Positions 18,837 through 27,348 of a DNA stretch of 64,000 nucleotides are shown here, in pieces. Below the pieces are notes generated by a model that had not been told where the DNA came from, did not search any database, and was given only the letters and a program-made list of their open reading frames with translations. The DNA comes from Eutrophocola salsuginis (lineage in GTDB: Bacteria; Pseudomonadota; Gammaproteobacteria; Pseudomonadales; Pseudohongiellaceae). The DNA is taken from NCBI GenBank assembly GCA_038147195.1, contig JAYQTB010000004.1:2480001-2544000 (forward strand), in the 5' to 3' direction. Both the position numbers and the translations under genes were made by a program. Numbering within the stretch: position 1 is the stretch's first letter; each line of letters opens with the position of its first letter.

Positions 18837-19140
18837 GCTGACCAAGCGCGGTGCCACACCGGCACCGCCAGTCCGTTTTTTTACCGCCGCCGAATGCATC
18901 GGCACCGCTGTCGACCGTTACCAATTCAAGCGCGGAGAAAGTGACAAGATACGGTTGGAGCTCGACAAGGGTTTTTATTTCCGCGGCACCGGCAGCAGAT
19001 TCATCTATGTGATGTTCAGCCAGCTGAAGAATTCTCTTTATTCAGTTAATTCCGCGCTAAAGGGTGATTTCAGCATCGTGCTGAAGCCCTACAAAGGCGC
19101 CAACATGATTGTGTTTCGGGATGCGCGAAAAGGTATCTAA
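18814..19140 (+). CDS. Small hypothetical protein overlapping the parC 3' end
   Basis: A frame of about 108 codons that starts inside the last codons of parC and ends at 19140. The middle looks like real protein: YQFKRGESDKIRLELDKG followed by FYFRGTGSRFIYVMF. No ATG precedes that part; the TTG at 18814 has AAAGG 6 nt upstream, and a TTG at 18808 is an alternative. Its stop region overlaps, convergently, the end of the receiver-domain remnant on the other strand. I do not recognise a family. It could be a small gene translated from the parC message or a fragment of a once larger gene. Confidence 0.42.
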   Translation: MWRFRTSRLTKRGATPAPPVRFFTAAECIGTAVDRYQFKRGESDKIRLELDKGFYFRGTGSRFIYVMFSQLKNSLYSVNSALKGDFSIVLKPYKGANMIVFRDARKGI

Positions 19141-19550
19141 ACGGTGGTACTCTCCAGGATCTTCGGAGGCTTTTTCTCGACCCTGGAAGAGGGTACGGGC
19201 GCAGGCCTGGCGTTCTGCTGCCGCATGAACTGCGGCTTTGATGGCGATATCGCCTGCGAATCCGAACCCGGCGAATACACCGAATTTACGATCTCCCCAT
19301 CAGCAACCTGATTCGCCCGGTCTTGTAGTAGTTTTAGTTGCGCTTCAAGAAATGCAGCTTGCACTGTGGCTGTTTCACGTAGTCGAGCGCTGAGTCGAAC
19401 AGGTGATAGCTCAGTTTCTTGTCCAGCATCAGGCTGACACTATCTAGGAAATCCGGATCGTCATCCAGAAGTACCTGCTGGGGAAAATAGAAAGAGTTAC
19501 TTACGCTGATGGGGTCGGATATGCTGGTATCCGTTTGAACTGCAAGTATC
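19137..19550 (-). pseudogene. Decayed response-regulator receiver domain gene
   Basis: Conceptual translation of the minus strand from about 19550 gives a receiver-domain start: NSFYFPQQVLLDDDPDFL, then DSVSLMLDKKLSYHLFDS and ALDYVKQ, with the acidic cluster that binds Mg in receiver domains. That frame ends at a stop near 19345. A second frame takes over within the same stretch (QAAFLEAQLKLLQDRANQ, VADGEIVNSVYSPGSDSQ) and runs to 19137. The phospho-acceptor strand, the conserved Lys and any output domain are missing, and no start codon is visible. The simplest reading is a frameshifted, truncated gene. It follows the sensor-like AhpA gene on the same strand, so the two may once have been an operon. 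Confidence 0.6.
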
Positions 19551-19594
19551 GCAGTGATAGTACTTTATATATTCCTGTATAGAATATCGGTGCT

Positions 19595-20977
19595 TTACTT
19601 AGCTCTAGTATTTTCTGTTACGCCGAGAATGTGCTTGCGTTGTTTACGGATCATGCCCATGTCTTCAGCAAACGCGTCCGAGAGAATATAAGCCATAATG
19701 GTGACATTGTCAGTGGGAATGCTGACTTCACGCTGGTGCTCGGTTTCGAAATGTTCGAATTCACGTGCCTTTGAACAGGTGAACTCGCTGATGACCAGTT
19801 CGCCGGGCGCGGCCTGCTTACTGAGAAAGTAGGTGATATCGAGAGTCTTACCCATGATGCTGGCCTGATCCTGGTCGCCGACACCTGGCGCAACAAAGAT
19901 ATCACCCGAGTGTATGGCCATTCGAAATTCCAAGTTTTGTTCGCCATTGTTCCGGTGACGCATGTTGATGCGTGCCATGACGGACTGGAACAGACCCGCG
20001 CAGTACAAGGCGTTTACACTGTGACTGTAGCCACAGGCTTCCTCGTCGAAACTCACAACGGCGGATTCACCATTAACCCGATGGAATTCGCCGCCGTAAA
20101 GACGGGCTGCCTGATTCAGGTAAAACAGGTATTCCTGCAACAAGCTCGACAGGGTGGCCGGATGCAGCAGTTCGATCGCCGTGTGGATATTGACTACCTT
20201 GATGACCAAAACACTGGCTGCAAGTCTTACTGGTTCATTGCCATCATCTTCATGATTACCCTGCCAAATACCGGTTTCCAGCAACTGCTCTTCCATCTCC
20301 TGATATTTCGTCAGCATGCGATGGACCGCATCCTGCAGGCGACTGGTTTCTTCGGCCAGATCTTCGTAGTCGTCATCGTCGGTACTGCCGGTAACAGCAT
20401 CGGTCAGCCTGCGCAGAGGAGTCGTGATACGGCTAGCAAGTGCGAAGGCAGTAGTGATGACCAGAACCATGGAAACAGCAAACAGTAATAGGAACAGGTT
20501 GCGCAAGCGCGCACGGGAGGTGTCGGCACTTCTTATGTCAAGGTGGATGATGACCGAGCCGGCGATGGCGTCCTGCACGGAAATGTTCGCGGTATAAAAA
20601 TCGGCCGCGGCTACCTGCAAATTTTGCTGCCCGGCACTGGCGATTTGCACATTATCGGCATCGTGGATGCTGGCAAACAGGATGTTGTCATCTAGGACTA
20701 GCTGAGTGAGCACTACATTCAAGCCGAGCAGGTCGTTGACCAGTACCAGTTCCCTGACTGCGGCGGCGGTCTGTTGGGCGAGTGAGGCGCCGAGAATGTC
20801 ACGGTATTCGTAAAGAGATCGATTGAGTTCTTTCTGGAAAAGTAGCCAGAAGGCCGTGGTAACGACCAGCAAGAGCAAGGCAAAACTGAGGGCAATCTGG
20901 TGCCTGATTTTTAGGGGTAGTTTGCCCGGGCCGGTACTCTGCCTGGTGGGTTGGTTGTTACTGGTGGTCTCCGGCAA
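19595..20977 (-). CDS. AhpA/YtjB-like membrane protein with HAMP and degenerate nucleotide-cyclase domain
   Basis: A 460-residue inner-membrane protein: helix 1 at about residues 30-48, a periplasmic part of about 100 residues, helix 2 at about 155-178, a HAMP-like linker (ASRITTPLRRLTDAVTG), then a domain of about 150 residues resembling class III nucleotide cyclases (LVIKVVNIHTAIELL, YGGEFHRVNGESAVVSFD, RMAIHSGDIFVAPG). In active cyclases two Asp bind the metals; the aligned positions here look like Asn (VVNIH) and Glu (NGES), so catalysis is doubtful. The N-terminal half fits the AhpA/YtjB family found near serB and parC in related bacteria. The start is a TTG at 20977, since no Met occurs before the HAMP region. 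It may be a signal-sensing scaffold; function unknown. Confidence 0.7.
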   Translation of the reverse strand: MPETTSNNQPTRQSTGPGKLPLKIRHQIALSFALLLLVVTTAFWLLFQKELNRSLYEYRDILGASLAQQTAAAVRELVLVNDLLGLNVVLTQLVLDDNILFASIHDADNVQIASAGQQNLQVAAADFYTANISVQDAIAGSVIIHLDIRSADTSRARLRNLFLLLFAVSMVLVITTAFALASRITTPLRRLTDAVTGSTDDDDYEDLAEETSRLQDAVHRMLTKYQEMEEQLLETGIWQGNHEDDGNEPVRLAASVLVIKVVNIHTAIELLHPATLSSLLQEYLFYLNQAARLYGGEFHRVNGESAVVSFDEEACGYSHSVNALYCAGLFQSVMARINMRHRNNGEQNLEFRMAIHSGDIFVAPGVGDQDQASIMGKTLDITYFLSKQAAPGELVISEFTCSKAREFEHFETEHQREVSIPTDNVTIMAYILSDAFAEDMGMIRKQRKHILGVTENTRAK

Positions 20978-21307
20978 TGCCTGCTATCCGTCAAAACGTT
21001 GGCTGTGGCAATAGTATCGCGTCTTTAACCGGCATGGGGAATATTCATGGTTCCCGTGATAATTTTCCGTTACTGGTTATCCGCGGCGGCAAGTACGATG
21101 GCTGCGGGGAACCATTGGTTCGGCACAGGCAGCCGGCCTGCAGGCAGTTGCCCTGGACATGATCGAAAACGATCTCGAACAGCCGTGATGTGCACATGGT
21201 ACACGCAATGCATGTACTGCAGGTGAAAAGGGGGTGCGGTTAGGATCATGGCGAACATCGGTTACATGTGCAAGCCGTCGCATAAATGCCACGTCCTGTA
21301 GGCCAAA
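20978..21307. other. Intergenic region, no gene identified
   Basis: 330 bp between the AhpA-like gene and epmB. A short plus-strand frame ending near 21187 gives plausible residues (AAGLQAVALDMIENDLEQP) but no start or family, so I do not call it. It could be a relic; serB, usual near here in relatives, is not present. Confidence 0.4.
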
Positions 21308-22309
21308 CTAAATAGCCGGCGTCTTCGCTCTGGCGCCTGGTTCTTCCCTCACCAGCTTTGGTACAAGGTAGCCAGGCAGGCGGTTGCGCAGCTCCTGCAT
21401 CAACACTGAGGCCCGGGATACCGGTACGTCGAAGTGGGCGCCTCCAGTCACTCGGTCGAGCAGGTGTAGGTAGTAGGGCAGCACACCTGCCTCGAAAAGC
21501 TTTTCACTTAATGTGGCCAGGGCTTTGGTCGAATCGTTGACCTTTTTTAGCAGTACGCTCTGGTTAAGCAGGGTCAGTCCCGCCGACTTCAACAACAGGC
21601 ATGACCGGATCACGGCGGCATCGATTTCTTGCGCGTGGTTGCTGTGTATTACCACGATAGTCCGGAATCGCGGATTTGCCAGTATCCGGCATAGATTGTC
21701 GGTGACCCGCTGGGGAATCATCACGGGCAGACGCGTGTGAATACGGATACGCTGCACATGGTCAAATGCCGCCAGCTGCGAGTAAAACCATTCTAGGTAA
21801 CTGTCGGACAGGGTCAGGGGATCGCCGCCGCTGAGAATAATTTCCGTAATCGAGGTATCTGTGCCGATATACGAGAAGCTGTCCTGCCAGTGTTGCTTGC
21901 CCGGCAAGTTATCCTGGTAGGGAAAGTGGCGGCGAAAGCAGTAGCGGCAGTGAATGGCGCAGGCCGCCGTCACCAGCAACAGGGCCCGGCCGGCGTACTT
22001 GTGCAGAATGCCGGGGACGGGATTGCTGGAAGACTCATCAAGTGGATCGGTCTCGAATCCCGGCACTGGGCTGGCTTCGGCGATGCTGGGAAATACCTGC
22101 AGCAATAACGGGTCATATGGGTCGCCCTTGGCGATACGTCCGAGGAAAGGCAGGGGCACGCGCACCGGAAACTGCGCCAACAAAGGATGGCCAGGAGGTA
22201 GGGCGGCCAGGTCCAGGTCGAGCAGGCGGCACAGTTCGCCTGTGTCGGTAATTGTGTTGGACAGCAATTCCTGCCAAGACAGGCTTTGTTGCAAAGAGAT
22301 AGTGTTCAA
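21308..22309 (-). CDS. epmB: EF-P beta-lysylation protein (lysine 2,3-aminomutase-like radical SAM enzyme)
   Basis: Converts (S)-alpha-lysine to (R)-beta-lysine for modification of elongation factor P. The radical SAM cluster motif CAIHCRYCFRRHFPY (CxxxCxxC) is intact, preceded by GILHKYAGRALLLVTAACA, and the PLP region fits the family. I chose the TTG at 22309, which has AAGGA 8 nt upstream and gives 333 residues (E. coli 342) with a family-like N-terminus; the open frame to 22408 runs through a low-complexity tract and is not credible. It is divergent from efp and close to epmA, so modifier, target and ligase are clustered. Confidence 0.92.
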   Translation of the reverse strand: MNTISLQQSLSWQELLSNTITDTGELCRLLDLDLAALPPGHPLLAQFPVRVPLPFLGRIAKGDPYDPLLLQVFPSIAEASPVPGFETDPLDESSSNPVPGILHKYAGRALLLVTAACAIHCRYCFRRHFPYQDNLPGKQHWQDSFSYIGTDTSITEIILSGGDPLTLSDSYLEWFYSQLAAFDHVQRIRIHTRLPVMIPQRVTDNLCRILANPRFRTIVVIHSNHAQEIDAAVIRSCLLLKSAGLTLLNQSVLLKKVNDSTKALATLSEKLFEAGVLPYYLHLLDRVTGGAHFDVPVSRASVLMQELRNRLPGYLVPKLVREEPGARAKTPAI

Positions 22310-22341
22310 TTGGGTGATCCTTCGAAAAACGTGGCAAGGAT

Positions 22342-22378
22342 AAAGGGAAAAAAGGAAAAAGGGAAAAAGGGAAAAAAG
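22342..22378. repeat. Purine-only A/G tract between epmB and efp
   Basis: Thirty-seven bases of only A and G on the plus strand, built from irregular AAAGGG/AAAAAGGG units. It lies upstream of the divergent epmB and efp starts. Such tracts can slip in replication or bend DNA. Confidence 0.7.
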
Positions 22379-22457
22379 CATACGGAGCAGGCCCATTTCC
22401 CTTCGCACGCGACTCTTGTATCATGCCCCCCATTTTGGCACCTATTAGAGTTATTCC

Positions 22458-23030
22458 ATGGCTACCTACACCACCAATGAATTTAAATCCGGCCTAAAAG
22501 TTCTGCTAGACGGGGATCCCTGTTCTATCCTAGAGAACGAATTCGTCAAACCGGGCAAGGGCCAGGCCTTCAACCGCGTGCGGTTGCGTAATCTGCTCAA
22601 CGGCAGGGTGTGGGAGCGTACCTTCAAATCTGGTGAATCTCTGGAAGGCGCCGACGTAGTCGATACCGACATGGAATACCTTTACACCGACGGCGAGTTC
22701 TGGCATTTCATGAAGACCGACGGCAGTTTCGAGCAGATTGCAGCCGACCGTAAAGCTGTGGAAGAAACCCTGCCATGGCTGAAGGAACAAGACGTATGCC
22801 TGGTGACCCTGTGGAACGATAATCCCATCAACGTCTCGCCGCCGAACTTCGTCGAGCTCGAGGTCGCTGAAACTGATCCCGGCCTTAAAGGCGACACCGC
22901 CCAGGGCGGCACCAAGCCGGCCACTCTCAGCACGGGTGCGGTCGTAAAGGTACCCCTTTTCATCGAGAAAGGTGAAGTCCTGCGCATCGACACACGTACC
23001 GGCGAGTACATGAGCCGGGCCAAGAAATAA
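22458..23030 (+). CDS. efp: Elongation factor P
   Basis: Binds stalled ribosomes between P and E sites and promotes peptide bonds at polyproline stretches. The 190-residue length is standard. The modification loop is FVKPGKGQAF with the acceptor Lys at residue 34, the type that EpmA/EpmB beta-lysylate, matching the flanking genes. The C-terminal signature ending GEVLRIDTRTGEYMSR is intact. ATG at 22458. The plentiful proline-rich proteins in this window (the DnaB tail, the repeat surface protein) would be natural clients, but that is inference. Confidence 0.97.
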   Translation: MATYTTNEFKSGLKVLLDGDPCSILENEFVKPGKGQAFNRVRLRNLLNGRVWERTFKSGESLEGADVVDTDMEYLYTDGEFWHFMKTDGSFEQIAADRKAVEETLPWLKEQDVCLVTLWNDNPINVSPPNFVELEVAETDPGLKGDTAQGGTKPATLSTGAVVKVPLFIEKGEVLRIDTRTGEYMSRAKK

Positions 23031-23047
23031 TTCAGAGTGATGCAGTG

Positions 23048-24010
23048 ATGGCTGGAATCGACTGGCAGCCAACCACTGACATACGCATGCTCGAAGCCCG
23101 CGCGTCACTATACCGCGAAATTCGTGCATTCTTTGCCGGGCGCCAGGTGCTGGAAGTAGAAACACCGCTTCTTGCCTCAGCCATTGGTACCGATCCCGCA
23201 CTTGATCCTGTGCTTTCCCAGCTATCCTCTCACGGCAGCGTACGTAATTGCTTTCTGCAAACCTCACCCGAATTTCCCATGAAGCGCCTGCTCGCGGCAG
23301 GCAGCGGTCCGATCTGGCAGTTGTGCAAAGCCTTTCGCAACGATGAATCAGGCCGCCGGCACAATCCCGAATTCACCATACTGGAATGGTACCGCCCGGG
23401 TTTCAGCCTTGCTGAATTAATGACGGAACTCGATGCACTGCTCGCCGCGCTGCTCGGGTTTGCGCCAGCGGAGCGTGTCACCTACAGCGCGTTATTCCAG
23501 CGTCATCTCGATATCGATCCGCTTAAAGCATCCCTGGCTAAACTCAAGTCCCACGCAAAGGCGGCATTGGAGACCAGCTTCGACAGCGACAATCCTGACC
23601 ACTGGCTCGACCTGCTGTTCAGCCACTGTATCGAACCCAACTTGGATAAGCCGGTCTTCATCCATGACTACCCGCCGTCACAGGCGGCGCTGGCCACGCT
23701 GACTGAGGATGCGCAAGGCAGGACGGTGGCGCAGCGATTCGAACTGGTCGCCGGCGGCATGGAACTGGCGAACGGCTATTTTGAACTGACCGATGCGCTT
23801 GTACAGCGGAAACGATTTGGGAAAGACCTGGCGCGGCGCAAGGCTGAAGGTCTGCCACAATATGCCATTGATGAAAATCTGCTTGCTGCGCTCGCCCACG
23901 GTATGCCGGCTTGTGCCGGTGTGGCAGTGGGCGTGGACCGCCTGCTGATGTTAAAACAGGGCGTGAGCGATATCAGAGAGGTGATCGCCTTTCCAGTCGA
24001 CAGAGCGTAG
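23048..24010 (+). CDS. epmA: EF-P--lysine ligase (class II LysRS-like)
   Basis: Attaches beta-lysine to Lys34 of EF-P using ATP. It is a lysyl-tRNA synthetase catalytic domain without the anticodon-binding domain, 320 residues, as expected. Class II motifs are visible: motif 2 around LCKAFRNDESGRRHNPEFTILEW (positions within 100-120) and motif 3 GVAVGVDRLLML near the end. The ATG at 23048 is chosen; an adjacent in-frame GTG at 23045 is equally possible. It begins 17 bp after efp, so both are probably co-transcribed. Confidence 0.94.
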   Translation: MAGIDWQPTTDIRMLEARASLYREIRAFFAGRQVLEVETPLLASAIGTDPALDPVLSQLSSHGSVRNCFLQTSPEFPMKRLLAAGSGPIWQLCKAFRNDESGRRHNPEFTILEWYRPGFSLAELMTELDALLAALLGFAPAERVTYSALFQRHLDIDPLKASLAKLKSHAKAALETSFDSDNPDHWLDLLFSHCIEPNLDKPVFIHDYPPSQAALATLTEDAQGRTVAQRFELVAGGMELANGYFELTDALVQRKRFGKDLARRKAEGLPQYAIDENLLAALAHGMPACAGVAVGVDRLLMLKQGVSDIREVIAFPVDRA

Positions 24011-24105
24011 CCACCACATCCGCAATTATTCCTGCAGACTGAACACCGCGATGGGATCATGTTAAGTTGCATGCAAGGAATGGCCTTAGCCACAGGAAGG
24101 TAACG

Positions 24106-24666
24106 ATGGGACCGTATACCGATGACATGCCCTATAACCGGGACTCCGAGTTTCCTCCCTTGGAATATGCCGGATTCTGGATCCGCTTCCTGGCGTCCAT
24201 GCTCGATTCCGCTCTACTGCTGATGGTTATGGTGCCGCTGTTGATAATGTTCTACGGCCCCGAAGTGCTGGTCATGACGGAATCGCCCGGCCTAGTCTAT
24301 GACATCATTAACTACGCGCTGCCGATCATCGCGGTGATCATCTTCTGGCGATACCGGGCGGCGACGCCGGGCAAGATCATGATGGATATCTACATCGTGG
24401 ATGCCGACACGCTGGGACAACCTACTTTTGGTCGCCTGTTGCTGCGATATTTCGGTTACTACGTATCTATTTTTACGCTATTCCTAGGTTTTTTCTGCAT
24501 CGGCTGGGACAAGCGCAAGCAGGGTTTTCACGACAAGATCGCTAACACAGTGGTCATAAGAAAGAGCGGCGCGGTATTGTCGAGCGCCGACAACTTGAAG
24601 CAGACAGACCAAAAGGAGGAACCTGTGCCGCCGTCTTCCACCGGCACGAACCCCTGGAAGGAATAG
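24106..24666 (+). CDS. RDD family membrane protein
   Basis: 186-residue inner-membrane protein with the RDD-domain layout: an N-terminal cytoplasmic part, GFWIRFLASMLDSALLL as helix 1 with the Arg and Asp that name the family, RYRAATPGKIMMDIYIVDAD, RLLLRYFGYYVSIF and the closing GWDKRKQGFHDKIANTVVI. ATG at 24106 with AGGAAGG 5 nt upstream; an in-frame upstream ATG at 24067 lacks such a site. RDD proteins are of mostly unknown function, some with transport roles. Polar C-terminal tail. Confidence 0.87.
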   Translation: MGPYTDDMPYNRDSEFPPLEYAGFWIRFLASMLDSALLLMVMVPLLIMFYGPEVLVMTESPGLVYDIINYALPIIAVIIFWRYRAATPGKIMMDIYIVDADTLGQPTFGRLLLRYFGYYVSIFTLFLGFFCIGWDKRKQGFHDKIANTVVIRKSGAVLSSADNLKQTDQKEEPVPPSSTGTNPWKE

Positions 24667-24677
24667 GCTGTCAGTCG

Positions 24678-25541
24678 CTAGCATTTTTTCAGTGCTAGCG
24701 CCCCGATTACTTCACCCATCCTTACCGCACAACCTTCATCCAGGCTGGATAACCAGCTGGCTGCATTCTTGCCGTAGACCAAGATTACCGTCGAGCCCAG
24801 TTTGAAGCGCCCCATCTCGGCACCTTTCTCATAACGCAGAGGTGGATTCTCGTTGTCGTACTCGACCTCGAGCAGTACCTGTCCCGACGGTGCCACCCGT
24901 CCTGCCCACACCGTTTCGATACCCGCCACGATCATGGCGCCCACCAGCACCATGGCAAGCGGACCCGCGGCGGTGTCGAACAGGCACACCACACGCTCGT
25001 TGCGCGCGAATAGGTTGTCGATTTTCTCGCTGGTGGCCTGGTTAACCGAAAACAGCTTTCCGGGCACGTAGATCATCTTGCGCAGCGTACCCGCGCAGGG
25101 CATATGCACGCGATGGTAGTCCTTGGGTGACAGGTACACGGTGGCGAACGCGCCATCCTGAAACGGCCGAGCCGTATCTTCGGAACCACCGAGTAATGCG
25201 GTCAGGGAAAAGGATTTTCCTTTGGCCTGGATGACGCAGTCTTCGGTGATGTTGCCCGCAGCGCTCACCACACCGTCGGTAGGGCTGACGATGGCATCCG
25301 CCGTGACATTAATCGGACGTACGCCGTCTTTCAGGGCGCGGGTAAAAAAGGCGTTGAATGTCGGATAAGCGGTTGGGTCTTCCTGCACAGCCTCGCGCAT
25401 GTCCACTGCGTAACGTTTGGCGAAGCTCGTGATGAACGTATTCTTGATCCAGGGTTTCGTTGAGTTGGCGACACGTCCGACCAGGCGCGACAGCAGGTGC
25501 TGTGGCACGAGGTATTGGAAAACGATAAACAATCCTTTCAT
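24678..25541 (-). CDS. psd: Phosphatidylserine decarboxylase proenzyme
   Basis: Makes phosphatidylethanolamine, the main membrane phospholipid. The 287-residue proenzyme has the self-cleavage site FKLGSTVILVYGK (cut at Gly-Ser to give the pyruvoyl group), the DFNAFFTR-type N-terminal motif PTFNAFFTRAL, SPTDGVVSAAG and HRVHMPCAGTL. It lies 12 bp downstream of rhdA on the same strand, an arrangement known from Pseudomonas. Confidence 0.95.
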   Translation of the reverse strand: MKGLFIVFQYLVPQHLLSRLVGRVANSTKPWIKNTFITSFAKRYAVDMREAVQEDPTAYPTFNAFFTRALKDGVRPINVTADAIVSPTDGVVSAAGNITEDCVIQAKGKSFSLTALLGGSEDTARPFQDGAFATVYLSPKDYHRVHMPCAGTLRKMIYVPGKLFSVNQATSEKIDNLFARNERVVCLFDTAAGPLAMVLVGAMIVAGIETVWAGRVAPSGQVLLEVEYDNENPPLRYEKGAEMGRFKLGSTVILVYGKNAASWLSSLDEGCAVRMGEVIGALALKKC

Positions 25542-25553
25542 ATAATGGCGGTA

Positions 25554-26366
25554 TCAGGTTTCGATCGGGGTTTCCGCCAGGTTGCCCCATTCCGACCAGG
25601 AGCCGTCGTAGGCCTTCACGTTGAACCCCAGCGCCTTGGCGATGAGGTAGGTCAGCCCCGAACGGTGATGGGTCTGGCAGTGGGTGATGATGCTGTCGCC
25701 GTCATGAATGCCAAGTCCATCGAGTGTCGCTTTGATCTGGTCCAGGGGTTTGAGCCTGAAATTACGCGCGGGATCCATGGTGTCCAGCCAGTCGAGATTG
25801 ATTGCGCCGGGAATGTGGCCGCCCCGTGCCGCCGATACTTTTGTGCCAATGTATTCTTCATGGCTGCGTGCATCCCATACCTTCACGTGTGGATCATCGA
25901 GTGAGGCCAGCACCTCGTTCACATCGGCATTCACCGACATATCCAAGGTTAGGCTCACGTTGGTCGGGGTTGCTTCGGTCGGCGTGCTCTCCACTTGATG
26001 CCCTTCCTTATACCAGGCATGGATGCCACCGTTGAGATAGGAATAACCCTGGTGGCCGATGACGTCCAGGGTCCAAATGAGGCGTCCGGCCCAGCCGCCG
26101 CCTTCGTCGTCGTAGGTCACGATATGTTTGTCGAGTGAATAACCGATGCGTGAAAACAGGGCTTCAAGCTTGTCCTTCGCCGGGAGTTTACCCGGGGCGG
26201 GCGGGATGCCGCACACTAGTTCCTTAGGATCCACATGCACGGCACCGGGCACATGGGCCTGCAGATAGGTGGCGGCCTGGCTGACATCCAGGACCAAAAG
26301 TTGCTGGTTGCCGAGCACACTGGCCAGCGTGTTCGGTTCGATAATCAGGTCGAGAGTGGAAGTCAT
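25554..26366 (-). CDS. rhdA: Thiosulfate sulfurtransferase (rhodanese) RhdA type
   Basis: Two tandem rhodanese domains in 270 residues. The N-terminal domain lacks the catalytic Cys (its loop is VTYDDEGGGWAGR); the C-terminal domain has the active loop THCQTHHRSG, the same CQTHHR loop as the Azotobacter RhdA enzyme. It transfers sulfane sulfur from thiosulfate or a similar donor. I chose the ATG at 26366; the frame is open to an ATG at 26411, but those residues are not family-like. Neighbours psd and rsgA match the Pseudomonas order; motAB, which sit between rhdA and rsgA there, are absent here. Confidence 0.9.
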   Translation of the reverse strand: MTSTLDLIIEPNTLASVLGNQQLLVLDVSQAATYLQAHVPGAVHVDPKELVCGIPPAPGKLPAKDKLEALFSRIGYSLDKHIVTYDDEGGGWAGRLIWTLDVIGHQGYSYLNGGIHAWYKEGHQVESTPTEATPTNVSLTLDMSVNADVNEVLASLDDPHVKVWDARSHEEYIGTKVSAARGGHIPGAINLDWLDTMDPARNFRLKPLDQIKATLDGLGIHDGDSIITHCQTHHRSGLTYLIAKALGFNVKAYDGSWSEWGNLAETPIET

Positions 26367-26442
26367 AGTGATATTACTGGGTGAAAAAAAGGATTCTAAC
26401 TGATTCGCCATGCGTTAGTGAAAGAGGGAGAGAGCCGACGCG

Positions 26443-27348
26443 TCAGTTTTCCAGAGTCTGCCCGATCAAGCGAAAGCTGGTCATGCGCACCTCGCTGATC
26501 TCTTTGTTGGCCACGGCCGCCTTGAGCCTGCAACCGGGTTCCTTGTCGTGGCTGCAGTCGCGGAACTTGCAGTAGCCCAGGTAATCGCGGAATTCGATGA
26601 AGCCGTTTTCCAGGGTCTCGCGGTCGAGGTGCTCGAGGTGGAATTCGCGTATGCCAGGTGAATCGATGAGGTCGCCGCCGTCAGGGAAGTGGAACAGGCG
26701 CGCCGAGGTGGTGGTGTGCCTGCCCTTCTCGCCGGCCTCGGAAAGCCGGCCTTCAGCAGTGTTGGCATTCGGCAGCAGGGCATTAATAAGGGCGGACTTG
26801 CCCACGCCGGATTGCCCGACGAACACGGACGTCTTGTCATCGAGAATGGCTTTCAGGTCAGCCAGGCCGTCGCCTGACTTGCTGGACACACGCAGCACGG
26901 GATAGCCAATACGTTCGTAGATCGCCAGCAGCTCATTCAGGGCTGCCCAGTTGCTGTCGTTGACGAGGTCAGACTTGTTGAGCAACAACAGGGGATGGAT
27001 GCGGTAATGCTCAGCCGCCACCAGGTAACGATCGATCAGGTTGCCAAAAGGCTCCGGCACGGGCGCAATGACTATAGCGAGCTGGTCTATGTTGGCGGCT
27101 ACGGGGCGAAGTACGCCCATGCCGGCGGGACGCTCGAGGAAGTTCTCGCGAGGCAGGGCGGCAATTACGACGCCAGCCTGGTCACCTGCTTGAAAGATGA
27201 CGTAATCGCCGGCTACCAGTGACTCGATATTCGAGCGCTGGAAGCAGCGGAAAACAGTTTCCTGGCAGTCGCCCTCCAGGGCTTCGATTTCCAATTGTTG
27301 ACCGAAATTGGAAATGACGATGCCTTTTTGTGCGGCACCGAGGTTCAT
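26443..27348 (-). CDS. rsgA: Ribosome small-subunit maturation GTPase, N-terminal extension detached
   Basis: Circularly permuted GTPase that acts late in 30S assembly. From the ATG at 27348 the product has 301 residues: OB-fold (GIVISNFGQQLEIEA), G4 LLLNKSDL, G1 VFVGQSGVGKSALINALL, G3 LIDSPGIREF, and the zinc-binding CKFRDCSHDKEPGC. The basic N-terminal extension seen in full-length homologues is encoded just upstream in another frame (27345-27461), overlapping by ATGA. The track-like longer frame to 27429 does not code family-like residues. Either a one-base frameshift split the gene or the two parts are coupled by reinitiation. Confidence 0.9.
   Translation of the reverse strand: MNLGAAQKGIVISNFGQQLEIEALEGDCQETVFRCFQRSNIESLVAGDYVIFQAGDQAGVVIAALPRENFLERPAGMGVLRPVAANIDQLAIVIAPVPEPFGNLIDRYLVAAEHYRIHPLLLLNKSDLVNDSNWAALNELLAIYERIGYPVLRVSSKSGDGLADLKAILDDKTSVFVGQSGVGKSALINALLPNANTAEGRLSEAGEKGRHTTTSARLFHFPDGGDLIDSPGIREFHLEHLDRETLENGFIEFRDYLGYCKFRDCSHDKEPGCRLKAAVANKEISEVRMTSFRLIGQTLEN

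Noticed and set aside
21020..21187. Plus-strand coding-like residues before epmB
   Set aside because: Reads plausibly for about 25 codons only, without start, family or homologous continuation.
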